Positions 11,379 through 18,853 of a stretch of DNA of 45,775 bases are shown here, piece after piece. Below the pieces are notes generated by a model. That model was given only the letters and a program-made list of their open reading frames with translations, was not told the DNA's origin and did not search any database. Source of the DNA: Marmoricola sp. (lineage in GTDB: Bacteria; Actinomycetota; Actinomycetes; Propionibacteriales; Nocardioidaceae); the NCBI RefSeq assembly GCF_025965085.1, contig NZ_JAOPXP010000146.1:1-45775 (forward strand). The letters are read 5' to 3'. Every line of letters starts with the position of its first letter. Position 1 is the stretch's first letter. A program made the position numbers and the translations under genes.

Positions 11379-12388
11379 GTCGTCCTCGAGTGCGCGACGG
11401 GGACATAGAGACCCTCCCGGTCGGCCCGGACCGCGGCAAGGGTCCGCGTCGATGCCTCGAACTTCACCAGGATGTGCTCCACGTGGGAGGCCACCGTGCG
11501 TTGCGCCAGCACGAGCCGCCTGGCGATCTCGCGGTTGGAATGCCCCTGGACCAGATGGCCCAGGACCTCCAGCTCGCGCGGCGTGAGGCCCCGGCACTGG
11601 GCGAGGGGGGAGAGGACGACCATGCCGGCGTGGAGCTCGGGCACCTCGCAGGCCGTGCCGAGGACGGTGACGCGGACGTGACCTCCGGGTGCGTGCCGCC
11701 CTCCCAGCGGCCACAGGAAGGAACGGTAGACGTCGCCTGCACGGATGGCTCGCCACGCCGCCTCGAGCACCGGTGAGTCGCCCGCGAGGAGCGAGTGACC
11801 GTCGAGACCCGGTAGAGGCTGCGTCCCTCCGTCCACGCGGACCACGACTCCCGCCGTGGCGCCCTGAACGACGCCTGTCGCGGCGTGCATCGACCGCATC
11901 GGGTCGACGCCCTTCGACAGCACGGCCGTGATCGCGCCGAGCCTGCGTCGTGCGCCCGGTGAGGGCGGTTCACGGCTCGAGGAGAGAAGGGACAGCAGGC
12001 CCACGTGTCGACCGCCCGGGGCGAAGAGTGCGACACACAGGGACTCGCGGTAGCCCGCAGGCAGCAGGCAGTCCGCCCAGGTCTGGATCTCCTCGACAGG
12101 GTAGGGCCGATCGGATGGACTCATGGGGTGACGCGCACGGTTCGCGCCCGTCCACTCGATGTCCCGTGCGGTCCACGGGCCAGCGAGGTACGACAGCGTC
12201 GAGCGGTCCAGGTCGTTGCTTCCGAGCGAGGTGTAGGCGTGCGTGACGGGGTCCGCGACAGCCAGCCAGGCGCCGTCGAAACCGACCACGCGATGCAGCT
12301 TCTCGAGGAACGCTGCAGCGCGCCAGGTGATGGGCTCTGCCGAGGCGGCGATCTCGTTCAACTCAGCCCTGCTGAGCGTGTAGTGCAT
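11375..12388 (-). CDS. GAF-LuxR transcriptional regulator
   Basis: 337 residues. The N-terminal two thirds look like a GAF-type sensor (LHRVVGFDGAWLAVADPVTHAYTSLGS; later GYRESLCVALFAPGGRHVGLLSLLS). A LuxR HTH lies at about 265-325 (LTPRELEVLGHLVQGHSNREIARRLVLAQRTVASHVEHIL). ATG at 12388 has AGAGGA six bases upstream; the reading frame extends further but has no ribosome site. The gene is first of the leftward stress island and is preceded by a close match to a SigB/SigF promoter at 12421-12445. It diverges from the alcohol dehydrogenase operon, so it may control either side. Confidence 0.87.
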   Translation of the reverse strand: MHYTLSRAELNEIAASAEPITWRAAAFLEKLHRVVGFDGAWLAVADPVTHAYTSLGSNDLDRSTLSYLAGPWTARDIEWTGANRARHPMSPSDRPYPVEEIQTWADCLLPAGYRESLCVALFAPGGRHVGLLSLLSSSREPPSPGARRRLGAITAVLSKGVDPMRSMHAATGVVQGATAGVVVRVDGGTQPLPGLDGHSLLAGDSPVLEAAWRAIRAGDVYRSFLWPLGGRHAPGGHVRVTVLGTACEVPELHAGMVVLSPLAQCRGLTPRELEVLGHLVQGHSNREIARRLVLAQRTVASHVEHILVKFEASTRTLAAVRADREGLYVPVAHSRTT

Positions 12389-12420
12389 GCCAGGTCCTCT
12401 TTTCGACGGGCAACGGCGCG

Positions 12421-12445
12421 ATACCCACAGGACGCACAAGTAACC
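12421..12445 (-). promoter_or_regulatory. SigF/SigB-type promoter before GAF-LuxR gene
   Basis: Read on the minus strand: GGTT, 15 bases, GGGTAT. This fits the published actinobacterial SigF (GTTT-N15-17-GGGTAT) and SigB (GNNT-N14-16-GGGTA[C/T]) patterns. The GGGTAT ends 32 bases before the ATG, leaving room for a start site and the AGAGGA ribosome site. A sigma gene of the same family lies at 16303. Confidence 0.65.
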
Positions 12446-12475
12446 GGCGTCGACCCGGATCGAGGGCAGGCAGGG

Positions 12476-12493
12476 ATCGGCACTTCTGCCGAT
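12476..12493. promoter_or_regulatory. Inverted repeat ATCGGCA-N4-TGCCGAT
   Basis: Perfect 7-base arms with a 4-base spacer (CTTC), in the 177-base region between the divergent GAF-LuxR gene and the alcohol dehydrogenase operon. It is a plausible operator for a dimeric regulator. The regulator is unknown. Confidence 0.45.
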
Positions 12494-12532
12494 TGCGGCG
12501 CGCCGGGGTCACGCCCTGGACTGGCGGAAAGC

Positions 12533-12548
12533 GATCCACGGATGGATC
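12533..12548. promoter_or_regulatory. Inverted repeat GATCCA-N4-TGGATC
   Basis: Perfect 6-base arms with a 4-base spacer, ending eight bases before the GGAGGA ribosome site of the first alcohol dehydrogenase gene. It could be an operator near the transcription start or a short hairpin in the leader. Confidence 0.4.
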
Positions 12549-12565
12549 CCACAGTTGGAGGAACC

Positions 12566-13714
12566 ATGAAAGCCGTTGTGTACGAAGGGCCCCGCAAGGT
12601 CAGCGTCAAGGACGTGCCAGATGCACGTATCGAGGAGCCGACCGACCTCTTGGTGCGGATCACCACGACGAACATCTGCGGGTCGGACCTGCACATGTAC
12701 GAGGGCAGGACCTCCTTCGAGACCGGTCGCGTCTTCGGTCACGAGAACCTGGGTGAGGTCGTCGAGGTCGGCCCGGCGGTGTCGAAGGTCAAGGTGGGCG
12801 AGTACGTCGTACTGCCGTTCAACGTCGCCTGTGGCCACTGCAAGCAGTGCGAGAAGGGCCTCACGAACTACTGCCTCACGATGCAGCCCGTGCCCGAGCT
12901 CGCCGGTGCGGCGTACGGATTCGCCGACATGGGTCCCTACCAGGGTGGTCAGGCCGAGCTGCTCCGCGTGCCGTACGGCGACTTCAACGCGCTGCGGCTC
13001 GGGGAGGACGCGGAGGAGCGCCAGACGGACTACGTGATGCTGGCCGACATCTTCCCGACCGGCTACCACGCGACCGAGATGGCACAGGTCAAGCCGGGGG
13101 ACCAGACAGTGATCTTCGGTGCCGGACCCGTGGGGCAGATGGCGGCGTACTCGGCGATGTTGAAGGGTGCCAGCAGGGTGTGGGCTGTCGACCACCAGCC
13201 GGACCGGCTCGCCCTGGCCGAGAAGATCGGAGCGATTCCGGTCAACAGCGCCGAGGTGAACCCGTCGGAGGTCATCAAGGACGCCACCCTCGGACTCGGC
13301 GCCGACAACGGCTGCGAGTGCGTGGGTTACCAGGCCCACGACCCTCAGGGCCACGAGGACGCGAGCCTGACCCTGAACGGCCTCATCGACGCCGTCCGGT
13401 TCACCGGGCATCTCGGTGTGGTCGGGGTGTTCCTTCCCGAGGACCCCGGCGGCAAGGAGGCCCAGAACGAGCTGGAGGCCCAGGGCAAGGTGCCGATCGA
13501 CTTCGGAATGATGTGGTTCAAGGGACAGACGATGGGCACGGGACAGGCGCCGGTCAAGAAGTACAACCGAGCCCTGCGTGACCTCATCGCGGGTGACAAG
13601 GCCCGCCCCAGCTTCGTCGTCTCCCACGAGATCGACCTGGCGCAGGCCCCTGACGCCTACAACAACTTCGACGAGCGCAACGACGGCTGGACCAAGGTCG
13701 TCATGCACCCCTGA
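12566..13714 (+). CDS. Zinc-dependent alcohol dehydrogenase, formaldehyde-dehydrogenase-like
   Basis: 382 residues, medium-chain dehydrogenase family. Catalytic zinc ligands are seen in NICGSDLHMYEGR (about 38-50) and VFGHENLGEVVEVG (about 60-73). Structural zinc cysteines are in CGHCKQCEKGLTNYC (about 92-106). The NAD fold has FGAGPVGQMAAYSAMLKGA near 190. The long insert and QGGQAELLRVPYGDF resemble glutathione-independent formaldehyde dehydrogenases and dismutases, so aldehyde or alcohol oxidation with NAD is likely; the true substrate is not shown. ATG at 12566 has TTGGAGGA upstream. It is first in an operon with a DJ-1-like protein, a second such dehydrogenase and a 195-residue protein. 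Confidence 0.9.
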   Translation: MKAVVYEGPRKVSVKDVPDARIEEPTDLLVRITTTNICGSDLHMYEGRTSFETGRVFGHENLGEVVEVGPAVSKVKVGEYVVLPFNVACGHCKQCEKGLTNYCLTMQPVPELAGAAYGFADMGPYQGGQAELLRVPYGDFNALRLGEDAEERQTDYVMLADIFPTGYHATEMAQVKPGDQTVIFGAGPVGQMAAYSAMLKGASRVWAVDHQPDRLALAEKIGAIPVNSAEVNPSEVIKDATLGLGADNGCECVGYQAHDPQGHEDASLTLNGLIDAVRFTGHLGVVGVFLPEDPGGKEAQNELEAQGKVPIDFGMMWFKGQTMGTGQAPVKKYNRALRDLIAGDKARPSFVVSHEIDLAQAPDAYNNFDERNDGWTKVVMHP

Positions 13715-13765
13715 CCCTTGCGTGCTCCAGGGCGTCCAGACCACTCACGAATCGGAGACACACAC

Positions 13766-14329
13766 ATGGCACGAGAGCTGCACGGAAGACGGGTGGCCAT
13801 TCTGGCCGCCGACGGCGTGGAACGGGTCGAGCTCGAGAATCCGCGGGACGCGCTGGAACAGGCCGGTGCGGACACGGATCTCCTGTCGTTGAACGACGGG
13901 GAGATCAAGGCCCGGAACAACGACCTCGAGGACGCCGGGACCTTCGCGGTGGACGGGCTCGTCGCCGATGCCGCCGTGGAGGACTACGACGCCCTCCTGC
14001 TGCCCGGTGGCACCGTCAACCCGGACAAGCTCCGGATGGATGCGAAGGCGGTGGCGTTCGTGCGGGCCTTCGTGGAGTCGGGCAAGCCGGTGTCGGCGAT
14101 CTGTCACGGGCCGTGGACGCTGCTGGAGGCCGGCGTCGTCTCCGGGCGGACGGTGACCTCGTTCCCCAGCATCCGGACCGACCTGCGCAACGCCGGGGCG
14201 AACGTCGTCGACCAGGAGGTCGCCACCGATGGCAACCTCCTGACCAGCCGGTCGCCGGCCGATCTGCCGGCGTTCTGCGCGGCCGTCGTCGACTCGCTCG
14301 TCCAGAGCGCCGCGCAACCAGCCGGCTGA
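13766..14329 (+). CDS. DJ-1/PfpI family protein (type 1 glutamine amidotransferase-like)
   Basis: 187 residues covering the whole fold. Key features are VAILAADGVERVELENPRDA at the N-terminus (the conserved Glu is in the VELENP segment), YDALLLPGGTVNPDKLR near 75, and the nucleophile elbow SAICHGPWTLLEAG with Cys near 112 followed by His. Such proteins act as deglycase/glyoxalase-like repair enzymes or intracellular proteases; the exact activity is debated. ATG at 13766 has CGGAG nine bases upstream. Lying between two formaldehyde-dehydrogenase-like genes, it fits reactive-carbonyl detoxification, which is inference. Confidence 0.9.
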   Translation: MARELHGRRVAILAADGVERVELENPRDALEQAGADTDLLSLNDGEIKARNNDLEDAGTFAVDGLVADAAVEDYDALLLPGGTVNPDKLRMDAKAVAFVRAFVESGKPVSAICHGPWTLLEAGVVSGRTVTSFPSIRTDLRNAGANVVDQEVATDGNLLTSRSPADLPAFCAAVVDSLVQSAAQPAG

Positions 14330-14339
14330 GGGGGCCGTC

Positions 14340-15485
14340 GTGCGCGCAATGGTCTACCGCGGGCCCTACCGGGTCCGGGTGGAGGAGAAGGACCATCCGG
14401 CCATCGAGCACCCGAACGACGCGATCGTGCGGGTGTCTCGGGCAGCGATCTGCGGGTCCGACCTGCACCTCTACCACGGGATGATGCCCGACACCCGGGT
14501 CGGCATGACCTTCGGTCACGAGTTCATCGGTGTGGTCGACGAGGTGGGGCCTTCGGTGCAGCACCTGCAGGTGGGCGACCGGGTGATGGTCCCGTTCAAC
14601 GTGTTCTGCGGGACGTGCTTCTACTGCGCCCGGGGGCTCTACAGCAACTGCCACAACGTCAATCCCAACGCCACGGCAGTCGGCGGCATCTACGGCTACT
14701 CCCACACGTGCGGCGGGTACGACGGGGGGCAGGCCGAGTTCGTCCGGGTGCCCTTCGCAGACGTCGGGCCGAGCAAGATCCCCGAGTGGATGGAGGACGA
14801 GGACGCCGTACTCCTCACGGACGCACTGGCCACCGGCTACTTCGGTGCGCAGCTCGGCGACATCGCCGAGGGCGACGTCGTCATCGTCTTCGGTGCCGGG
14901 CCGGTCGGACTGTTCGCTGCGAAGTCGTCGTGGTTGATGGGCGCCGGCCGAGTCATCGTCATCGACCACCTCGAGTACCGACTGGAGAAGGCTCGCACCT
15001 TCGCCCACGCGGAGACCTACAACTTCACTGAGTACGACGACATCGTCGTGCACATGAAGAAGATCACCGAGTTCCTCGGCGCGGACGTGGCCGTCGACGC
15101 CGTGGGCGCCGAGGCTGACGGCAACCTGCTCCAGCACGTGAGCTCATCGAAGCTCAAGCTCCAGGGTGGGTCACCGGTGGCGCTGAACTGGGCGATCGAC
15201 TCCGTGCGCAAGGGCGGGACCGTCTCGGTGATCGGCGCCTACGGCCCGCTGTTCAGCGCCGTGAAGCTCGGCGACGCGATGAACAAGGGACTCACGCTGC
15301 GGATGAACCAGTGTCCGGTCAAGCGTCAGTGGCCGCGGCTGTTCGAGCACGTGAGGAACGGCTACCTGAAGCCGAGCGACATCGTCACCCACCGCATCCC
15401 GCTCGAGCACATCGCCGAGGGGTATCACATCTTCTCCGCCAAGCTCGACGGCTGCATCAAGCCCCTCATCGTTCCGAGCGCCTGA
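14340..15485 (+). CDS. Zinc-dependent alcohol dehydrogenase, formaldehyde-dehydrogenase-like (second copy)
   Basis: 381 residues, related to but clearly different from the first dehydrogenase. Catalytic zinc: AICGSDLHLYHGMM and TFGHEFIGVVDEVG. Structural zinc: CGTCFYCARGLYSNC. NAD fold: VFGAGPVGLFAAKSSWLMGAGRVIVIDH. The C-terminal MNQCPVKRQWPRLFEHV and DIVTHRIPLEHIAEGYHIF are typical of this glutathione-independent FDH-like group. The start is a GTG ten bases after the PfpI stop. Two non-identical copies in one operon suggest two substrates, or possibly a heteromer. Confidence 0.9.
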   Translation: MRAMVYRGPYRVRVEEKDHPAIEHPNDAIVRVSRAAICGSDLHLYHGMMPDTRVGMTFGHEFIGVVDEVGPSVQHLQVGDRVMVPFNVFCGTCFYCARGLYSNCHNVNPNATAVGGIYGYSHTCGGYDGGQAEFVRVPFADVGPSKIPEWMEDEDAVLLTDALATGYFGAQLGDIAEGDVVIVFGAGPVGLFAAKSSWLMGAGRVIVIDHLEYRLEKARTFAHAETYNFTEYDDIVVHMKKITEFLGADVAVDAVGAEADGNLLQHVSSSKLKLQGGSPVALNWAIDSVRKGGTVSVIGAYGPLFSAVKLGDAMNKGLTLRMNQCPVKRQWPRLFEHVRNGYLKPSDIVTHRIPLEHIAEGYHIFSAKLDGCIKPLIVPSA

Positions 15486-15507
15486 TGACCGTGATCGGGA
15501 GGACCCC

Positions 15508-16095
15508 ATGACAGAGACCTGGACCTACGGTCCGGCCAAACCACCGCTGCCGGAGTCCACGAGTGTGCTGCGTGAGCGGATCCCGGGCTGGGGCGCCGAC
15601 CTGGACCCGAAGGACAGGCCGTCCGTGCCGAAGTTGCAGTTCGATCCGCACCTGAGCGGCGCCCACTGGGAGTTCCCGGAGCGCCAGCCGGAGAAGTGGC
15701 CTCGGGAGCGCTCCATCGAGCACGCCTTCCTGACGCCCGTGTTCGGCACGTCGTGCCCTCCGAGGGGTCTCTCCGGGCGTATCCGCAGGCTCGCGTACGC
15801 GAGGTACAGCGAGGGACGTACTGCTCACTGGCTGCTCCTGCTGGGCGCCGACCGGGTCGACACTCTCGGGAGCACCCTGTGGTCGTTCGCCAGCAGGCAC
15901 CCCGACAACCTCCTGACGGAGACCGGTGTCCTGAGTGAGCTCAGCCATCACGGGCTGAGCTCGCGCCTCGGCCGCAAGCGGACCGACACCATCCATCATC
16001 CGCTCGATCCACTCATCGTGGCCGGCCCGTGGCTGCTGGTGGCCGGGGTGATCTACAAGGCGCTCAGGAGAGTGGCGAGGACGCGCACCGGCTAG
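15508..16095 (+). CDS. Conserved-looking protein of unknown function, C-terminal membrane segment
   Basis: 195 residues, not matched to a named family by me. The first 60 residues are Pro-rich and charged (GWGADLDPKDRPSVPKLQFD). The middle has PVFGTSCPPRGLSGRIRRLAY and LLLLGADRVDTLGSTLWSF. One hydrophobic helix near 168-183 (DPLIVAGPWLLVAGVIYKAL) is followed by a basic tail, so it is probably tethered to the membrane with a mostly cytoplasmic domain. ATG has GGGAGGA upstream. It is 22 bases after the second dehydrogenase and clearly in that operon, so it probably serves the same detoxification or respiratory process. Confidence 0.75.
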   Translation: MTETWTYGPAKPPLPESTSVLRERIPGWGADLDPKDRPSVPKLQFDPHLSGAHWEFPERQPEKWPRERSIEHAFLTPVFGTSCPPRGLSGRIRRLAYARYSEGRTAHWLLLLGADRVDTLGSTLWSFASRHPDNLLTETGVLSELSHHGLSSRLGRKRTDTIHHPLDPLIVAGPWLLVAGVIYKALRRVARTRTG

Positions 16096-16101
16096 CGCCG
16101 G
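16088..16101 (+). terminator. Short hairpin at end of dehydrogenase operon
   Basis: CCGGC-TAGC-GCCGG, overlapping the stop codon of the 195-residue gene. It has five perfect pairs and no T-run. Weak terminator candidate; actinobacterial terminators often lack the T-run. Confidence 0.3.
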
Positions 16102-16302
16102 AAAGTGCGGGCCGGGTCTCGACTTTCGGGACTCCTCCGTGGACCATGGAGATGGATGCGGGTTCGCGGGGGACGTCAGAACCTCGTCCCGGGGCGGGTA
16201 GAAGTCCCGCGCGGCAACATGGACAAGCAGACCCACAACATGTCATGCCACTTCACGACCCGCTGAGGACATGGGCGGGACACTCCTCGAACGAGGTCCG
16301 TC

Positions 16303-17181
16303 GTGCCCTTCCCCAGCCGATCACCCGCGTCAGGCATGCCGCCGACAGCGACCGCCCAGGAGCAGCACCGGGCCGAGCGTGCCCGGCGCACCACCGAACT
16401 GCTTGAGCAGGCGCGCTCCGCTCGCGACCCTGCCGAGCACGAGCAGATCATCGAGGACATCGTCGTGCTCAACATGGAGGTGGCCGAGTCGGTGGCGTGC
16501 CGGTACCATCACCGGGGAATCGCCCACGAGGACCTGCTGCAGGTGGCCTACCTCGCCCTGACCCAGGCAGCCAAGCGTTTCGATCCCGCGCTCGCATCGG
16601 GCAATGACGAGTTCCTGGCCTTCGCGGTTCCCACGATCCGTGGCGAGCTCCGCAAGCACTTTCGCGACCATGGGTGGGTCATCCGTCCCACCAGGCGCAT
16701 TCAGGAGCTCCAGCCGCGGATCCTCGCAGCCAGGGACGAGCTGCACCGGAACCTGGGGAGGACGCCCCAGCCTCGGGAGATAGCGGCCCACCTCGACGAG
16801 GATGAGGCACTGGTCAACGAGACGCTGGCCCTGGACGGCTGCTACCGGCCGTTGTCGCTCGACCTGCAGGCGCCAGACGAGGGCTGCCGCGTTCCCCTGG
16901 GCACCCTGGTGCGTGCACAGGACGCGGCGTGGGAGTCGGCCGAGGCCCGCATCATGCTGGAGAACTCGCTGCAGGCTCTGGGGGAGCGTGACCGGCGCAT
17001 CGTCTTCATGCGGTTCTTCCTCGGGCAGACCCAGCTCGAGATCGCCGAGGCGCTCGGCCTGACGCAGATGACGATCTCCAGGAACCTCACGCGCATCCTC
17101 CGCGAGATCCGGCAGCAGATCGGCGAGCTGGGCGACACCGTCACATTTCCTCAGCAGCAGGCCTCGCGGCGGGCGGGCTAG
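16303..17181 (+). CDS. RNA polymerase sigma factor, SigF/SigB/SigG family
   Basis: 292 residues. Region 2 spans about 45-115 (VACRYHHRGIAHEDLLQVAYLALTQAAKRFDP, then FAVPTIRGELRKHFRD), region 3 about 125-200, and region 4 about 220-270 (ALGERDRRIVFMRFFLGQTQLEIAEALGLTQMTISRNLTRIL). The RGELRKHFRDHGW block and the FFxGxTQxEIA motif place it with actinobacterial stress sigma factors. No anti-sigma or anti-anti-sigma gene is adjacent, which is unusual. GTG at 16303 is used; ATG at 16336 is an alternative. It may read the GNNT-N15-GGGTA promoters found at 12421, 22123 and 43601. Its stop overlaps the convergent PucR stop by four bases. Confidence 0.93.
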   Translation: MPFPSRSPASGMPPTATAQEQHRAERARRTTELLEQARSARDPAEHEQIIEDIVVLNMEVAESVACRYHHRGIAHEDLLQVAYLALTQAAKRFDPALASGNDEFLAFAVPTIRGELRKHFRDHGWVIRPTRRIQELQPRILAARDELHRNLGRTPQPREIAAHLDEDEALVNETLALDGCYRPLSLDLQAPDEGCRVPLGTLVRAQDAAWESAEARIMLENSLQALGERDRRIVFMRFFLGQTQLEIAEALGLTQMTISRNLTRILREIRQQIGELGDTVTFPQQQASRRAG

Positions 17182-18833
17182 ATGTCCGGGTTCGTGCCCC
17201 GTGGCGCCCCGCGAAGTCGCCAGGCCCGGGTGGAGAGGTGCAGGTTGAGCTTCGTCTCCACGTCGGAGAGGTCGTGTCCGGAGATCTCGGTGATGCGGGT
17301 CAGTCGGTAGCGCAGCGTGTTCCGGTGGATCGACAGCGCCTGAGCGGTGTCGTCGTACCTCCCTCCCCGGTCAAGGTAGGCAGCAAGGGTGGCCACCAGC
17401 TCCGCCTGGTGGGTGCTGTCGTAGCTCAGCAGCGTGCCTAGCCAGTCGGCGATGAGGCGCTCCACCTCCTTGCCGTTTCCCTCGACGGCGAGGATCCGTT
17501 CGACGCCGAGGTCCGCGTAGGCAACGGCGCCGTGCGGGTTGCTCGAGTGCTGGCGGGCCGTGAGGGCGCGCCGAGCCTGGTCGTAGGCGAGGGGGATCTC
17601 CTCCGCCGCGGCCGCCGGTTCACCGACGGCGACCTGACCTTCGGAGGGCCAGAACTCCCGGGAGAGGTCCTGGTAGAGCTTCTGGATGTCGACACCGTGC
17701 TGGGCGACCACGACCACCATGCCGTGCTTGTGGGCCACGAAGCAGGGCAGGTCCTGGCTGGCCATCGCCTGACGAGTGAGCTGGACGTCCCGGGACCAGG
17801 TGTCCCCAGTCCGCCCCGAGGGCCAGGCGACGAGGATGACGTCGTGGGGGACTCGCAGGTCGTGCCCCTGCGCCGCCGCCCGGGCAGCCACGGTGTGGAG
17901 GGCCGCTCCCTCGAGCAGGTCCTCGACGAGGTCACGGCTGAGCCGGTCCTCCATCTCGGCCACAGCGGCCTCGTGCGCCTTCAGCATGCCGAGTGCGTTG
18001 CCAGCGGTCCGCAGGGCGAAGCGTGCATCCTCCTCCTTCTCGTCCCCGGCCGGGATGTCCAGCTCGATGGTGCCGCCGTCGATGCGGCCGCCGCCGATGT
18101 CCGTGACCAGGGTGCCTCCATGGCGCAGCGTCGTCCGCGTGCGGTGTTGCTCGACTCCCAGCGAGGGTGCGGCGGACTCTCCGTCCGCGTCACTCACGGT
18201 GGTCACATGGCCGAACCCGTCACGTACGACCACTCTCCGGCCGGTCAGCCTGCTGAGCGCGATCGCCACGTCTCCCGCGTCGCCTGTGGCACCGATCTGG
18301 GTGAACGCGTTCTGGACCAGCTCTCGGTGACGGAGCGCGGCAACCGTGCGGGCGAGCTCCTCGTTGACCCGGTCCAACTCCGTCGCGCGCCGCTGGTCAC
18401 GCTCATGCAGCTCCGCGTCGACCAGAGCGGCACCGAGGAGATGACCGAGCCGTTCGACCACGAAGAGCTGCTGGGCGTCAGGCTTGCCGGCACTCCGCAG
18501 CACGAGCCTGCCCGGTGGTCCACTCAGGCCGGCGATGGGGGTGGTGCACGTCCATGAGTCACCTTCCTGCTCGAGGATCAGTCCCGCGGACGGAGTGGCC
18601 TCCCACGCCGCGACGTGCGGACCGGGCCAGGACGTCCATTCGTGCTCACGAAGGAACGTCACCTGCACCAGCTGGCACTGCGTCACCGAGTCCACCGAGT
18701 GACCGAACACCCGGAGCACTTCGTCGACCAGGTGGTGGTCGAACAGCAGCATCGACAGCACCAGCAGCTCCTGGAGGGCGTTGAGAGCGCGTCTGAGCTG
18801 TGTGTTGCTCGGGTCGTCAGTGGCGTCAGCCAT
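17178..18833 (-). CDS. PucR-family transcriptional regulator
   Basis: 551 residues. The N-terminal 170 residues look GAF-like with a coiled segment (RRATELDRVNEELARTVAALRHRELVQNAFTQIG). A CdaR GGDEF-like domain is at about 310-430 (VILVAWPSGR, VGEPAAAAEEIPLAYDQARRAL). The PucR HTH is at about 480-535 (LVATLAAYLDRGGRYDDTAQALSIHRNTLRYRLTRI). PucR proteins usually activate catabolic genes in response to a metabolite. ATG at 18833 has GGGAG ten bases upstream. It is 20 bases after the MEDS gene on the same strand, so the two are probably co-transcribed, with MEDS as a possible signal input. Confidence 0.9.
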   Translation of the reverse strand: MADATDDPSNTQLRRALNALQELLVLSMLLFDHHLVDEVLRVFGHSVDSVTQCQLVQVTFLREHEWTSWPGPHVAAWEATPSAGLILEQEGDSWTCTTPIAGLSGPPGRLVLRSAGKPDAQQLFVVERLGHLLGAALVDAELHERDQRRATELDRVNEELARTVAALRHRELVQNAFTQIGATGDAGDVAIALSRLTGRRVVVRDGFGHVTTVSDADGESAAPSLGVEQHRTRTTLRHGGTLVTDIGGGRIDGGTIELDIPAGDEKEEDARFALRTAGNALGMLKAHEAAVAEMEDRLSRDLVEDLLEGAALHTVAARAAAQGHDLRVPHDVILVAWPSGRTGDTWSRDVQLTRQAMASQDLPCFVAHKHGMVVVVAQHGVDIQKLYQDLSREFWPSEGQVAVGEPAAAAEEIPLAYDQARRALTARQHSSNPHGAVAYADLGVERILAVEGNGKEVERLIADWLGTLLSYDSTHQAELVATLAAYLDRGGRYDDTAQALSIHRNTLRYRLTRITEISGHDLSDVETKLNLHLSTRAWRLRGAPRGTNPDI

Positions 18834-18853
18834 GGTCGGGGTGCTCCCGGCAC

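Noticed and set aside
16196-16201. GGGTAG upstream of the sigma gene as a self-regulated SigF promoter
   Set aside because: No GNNT element lies 14-16 bases upstream of it.
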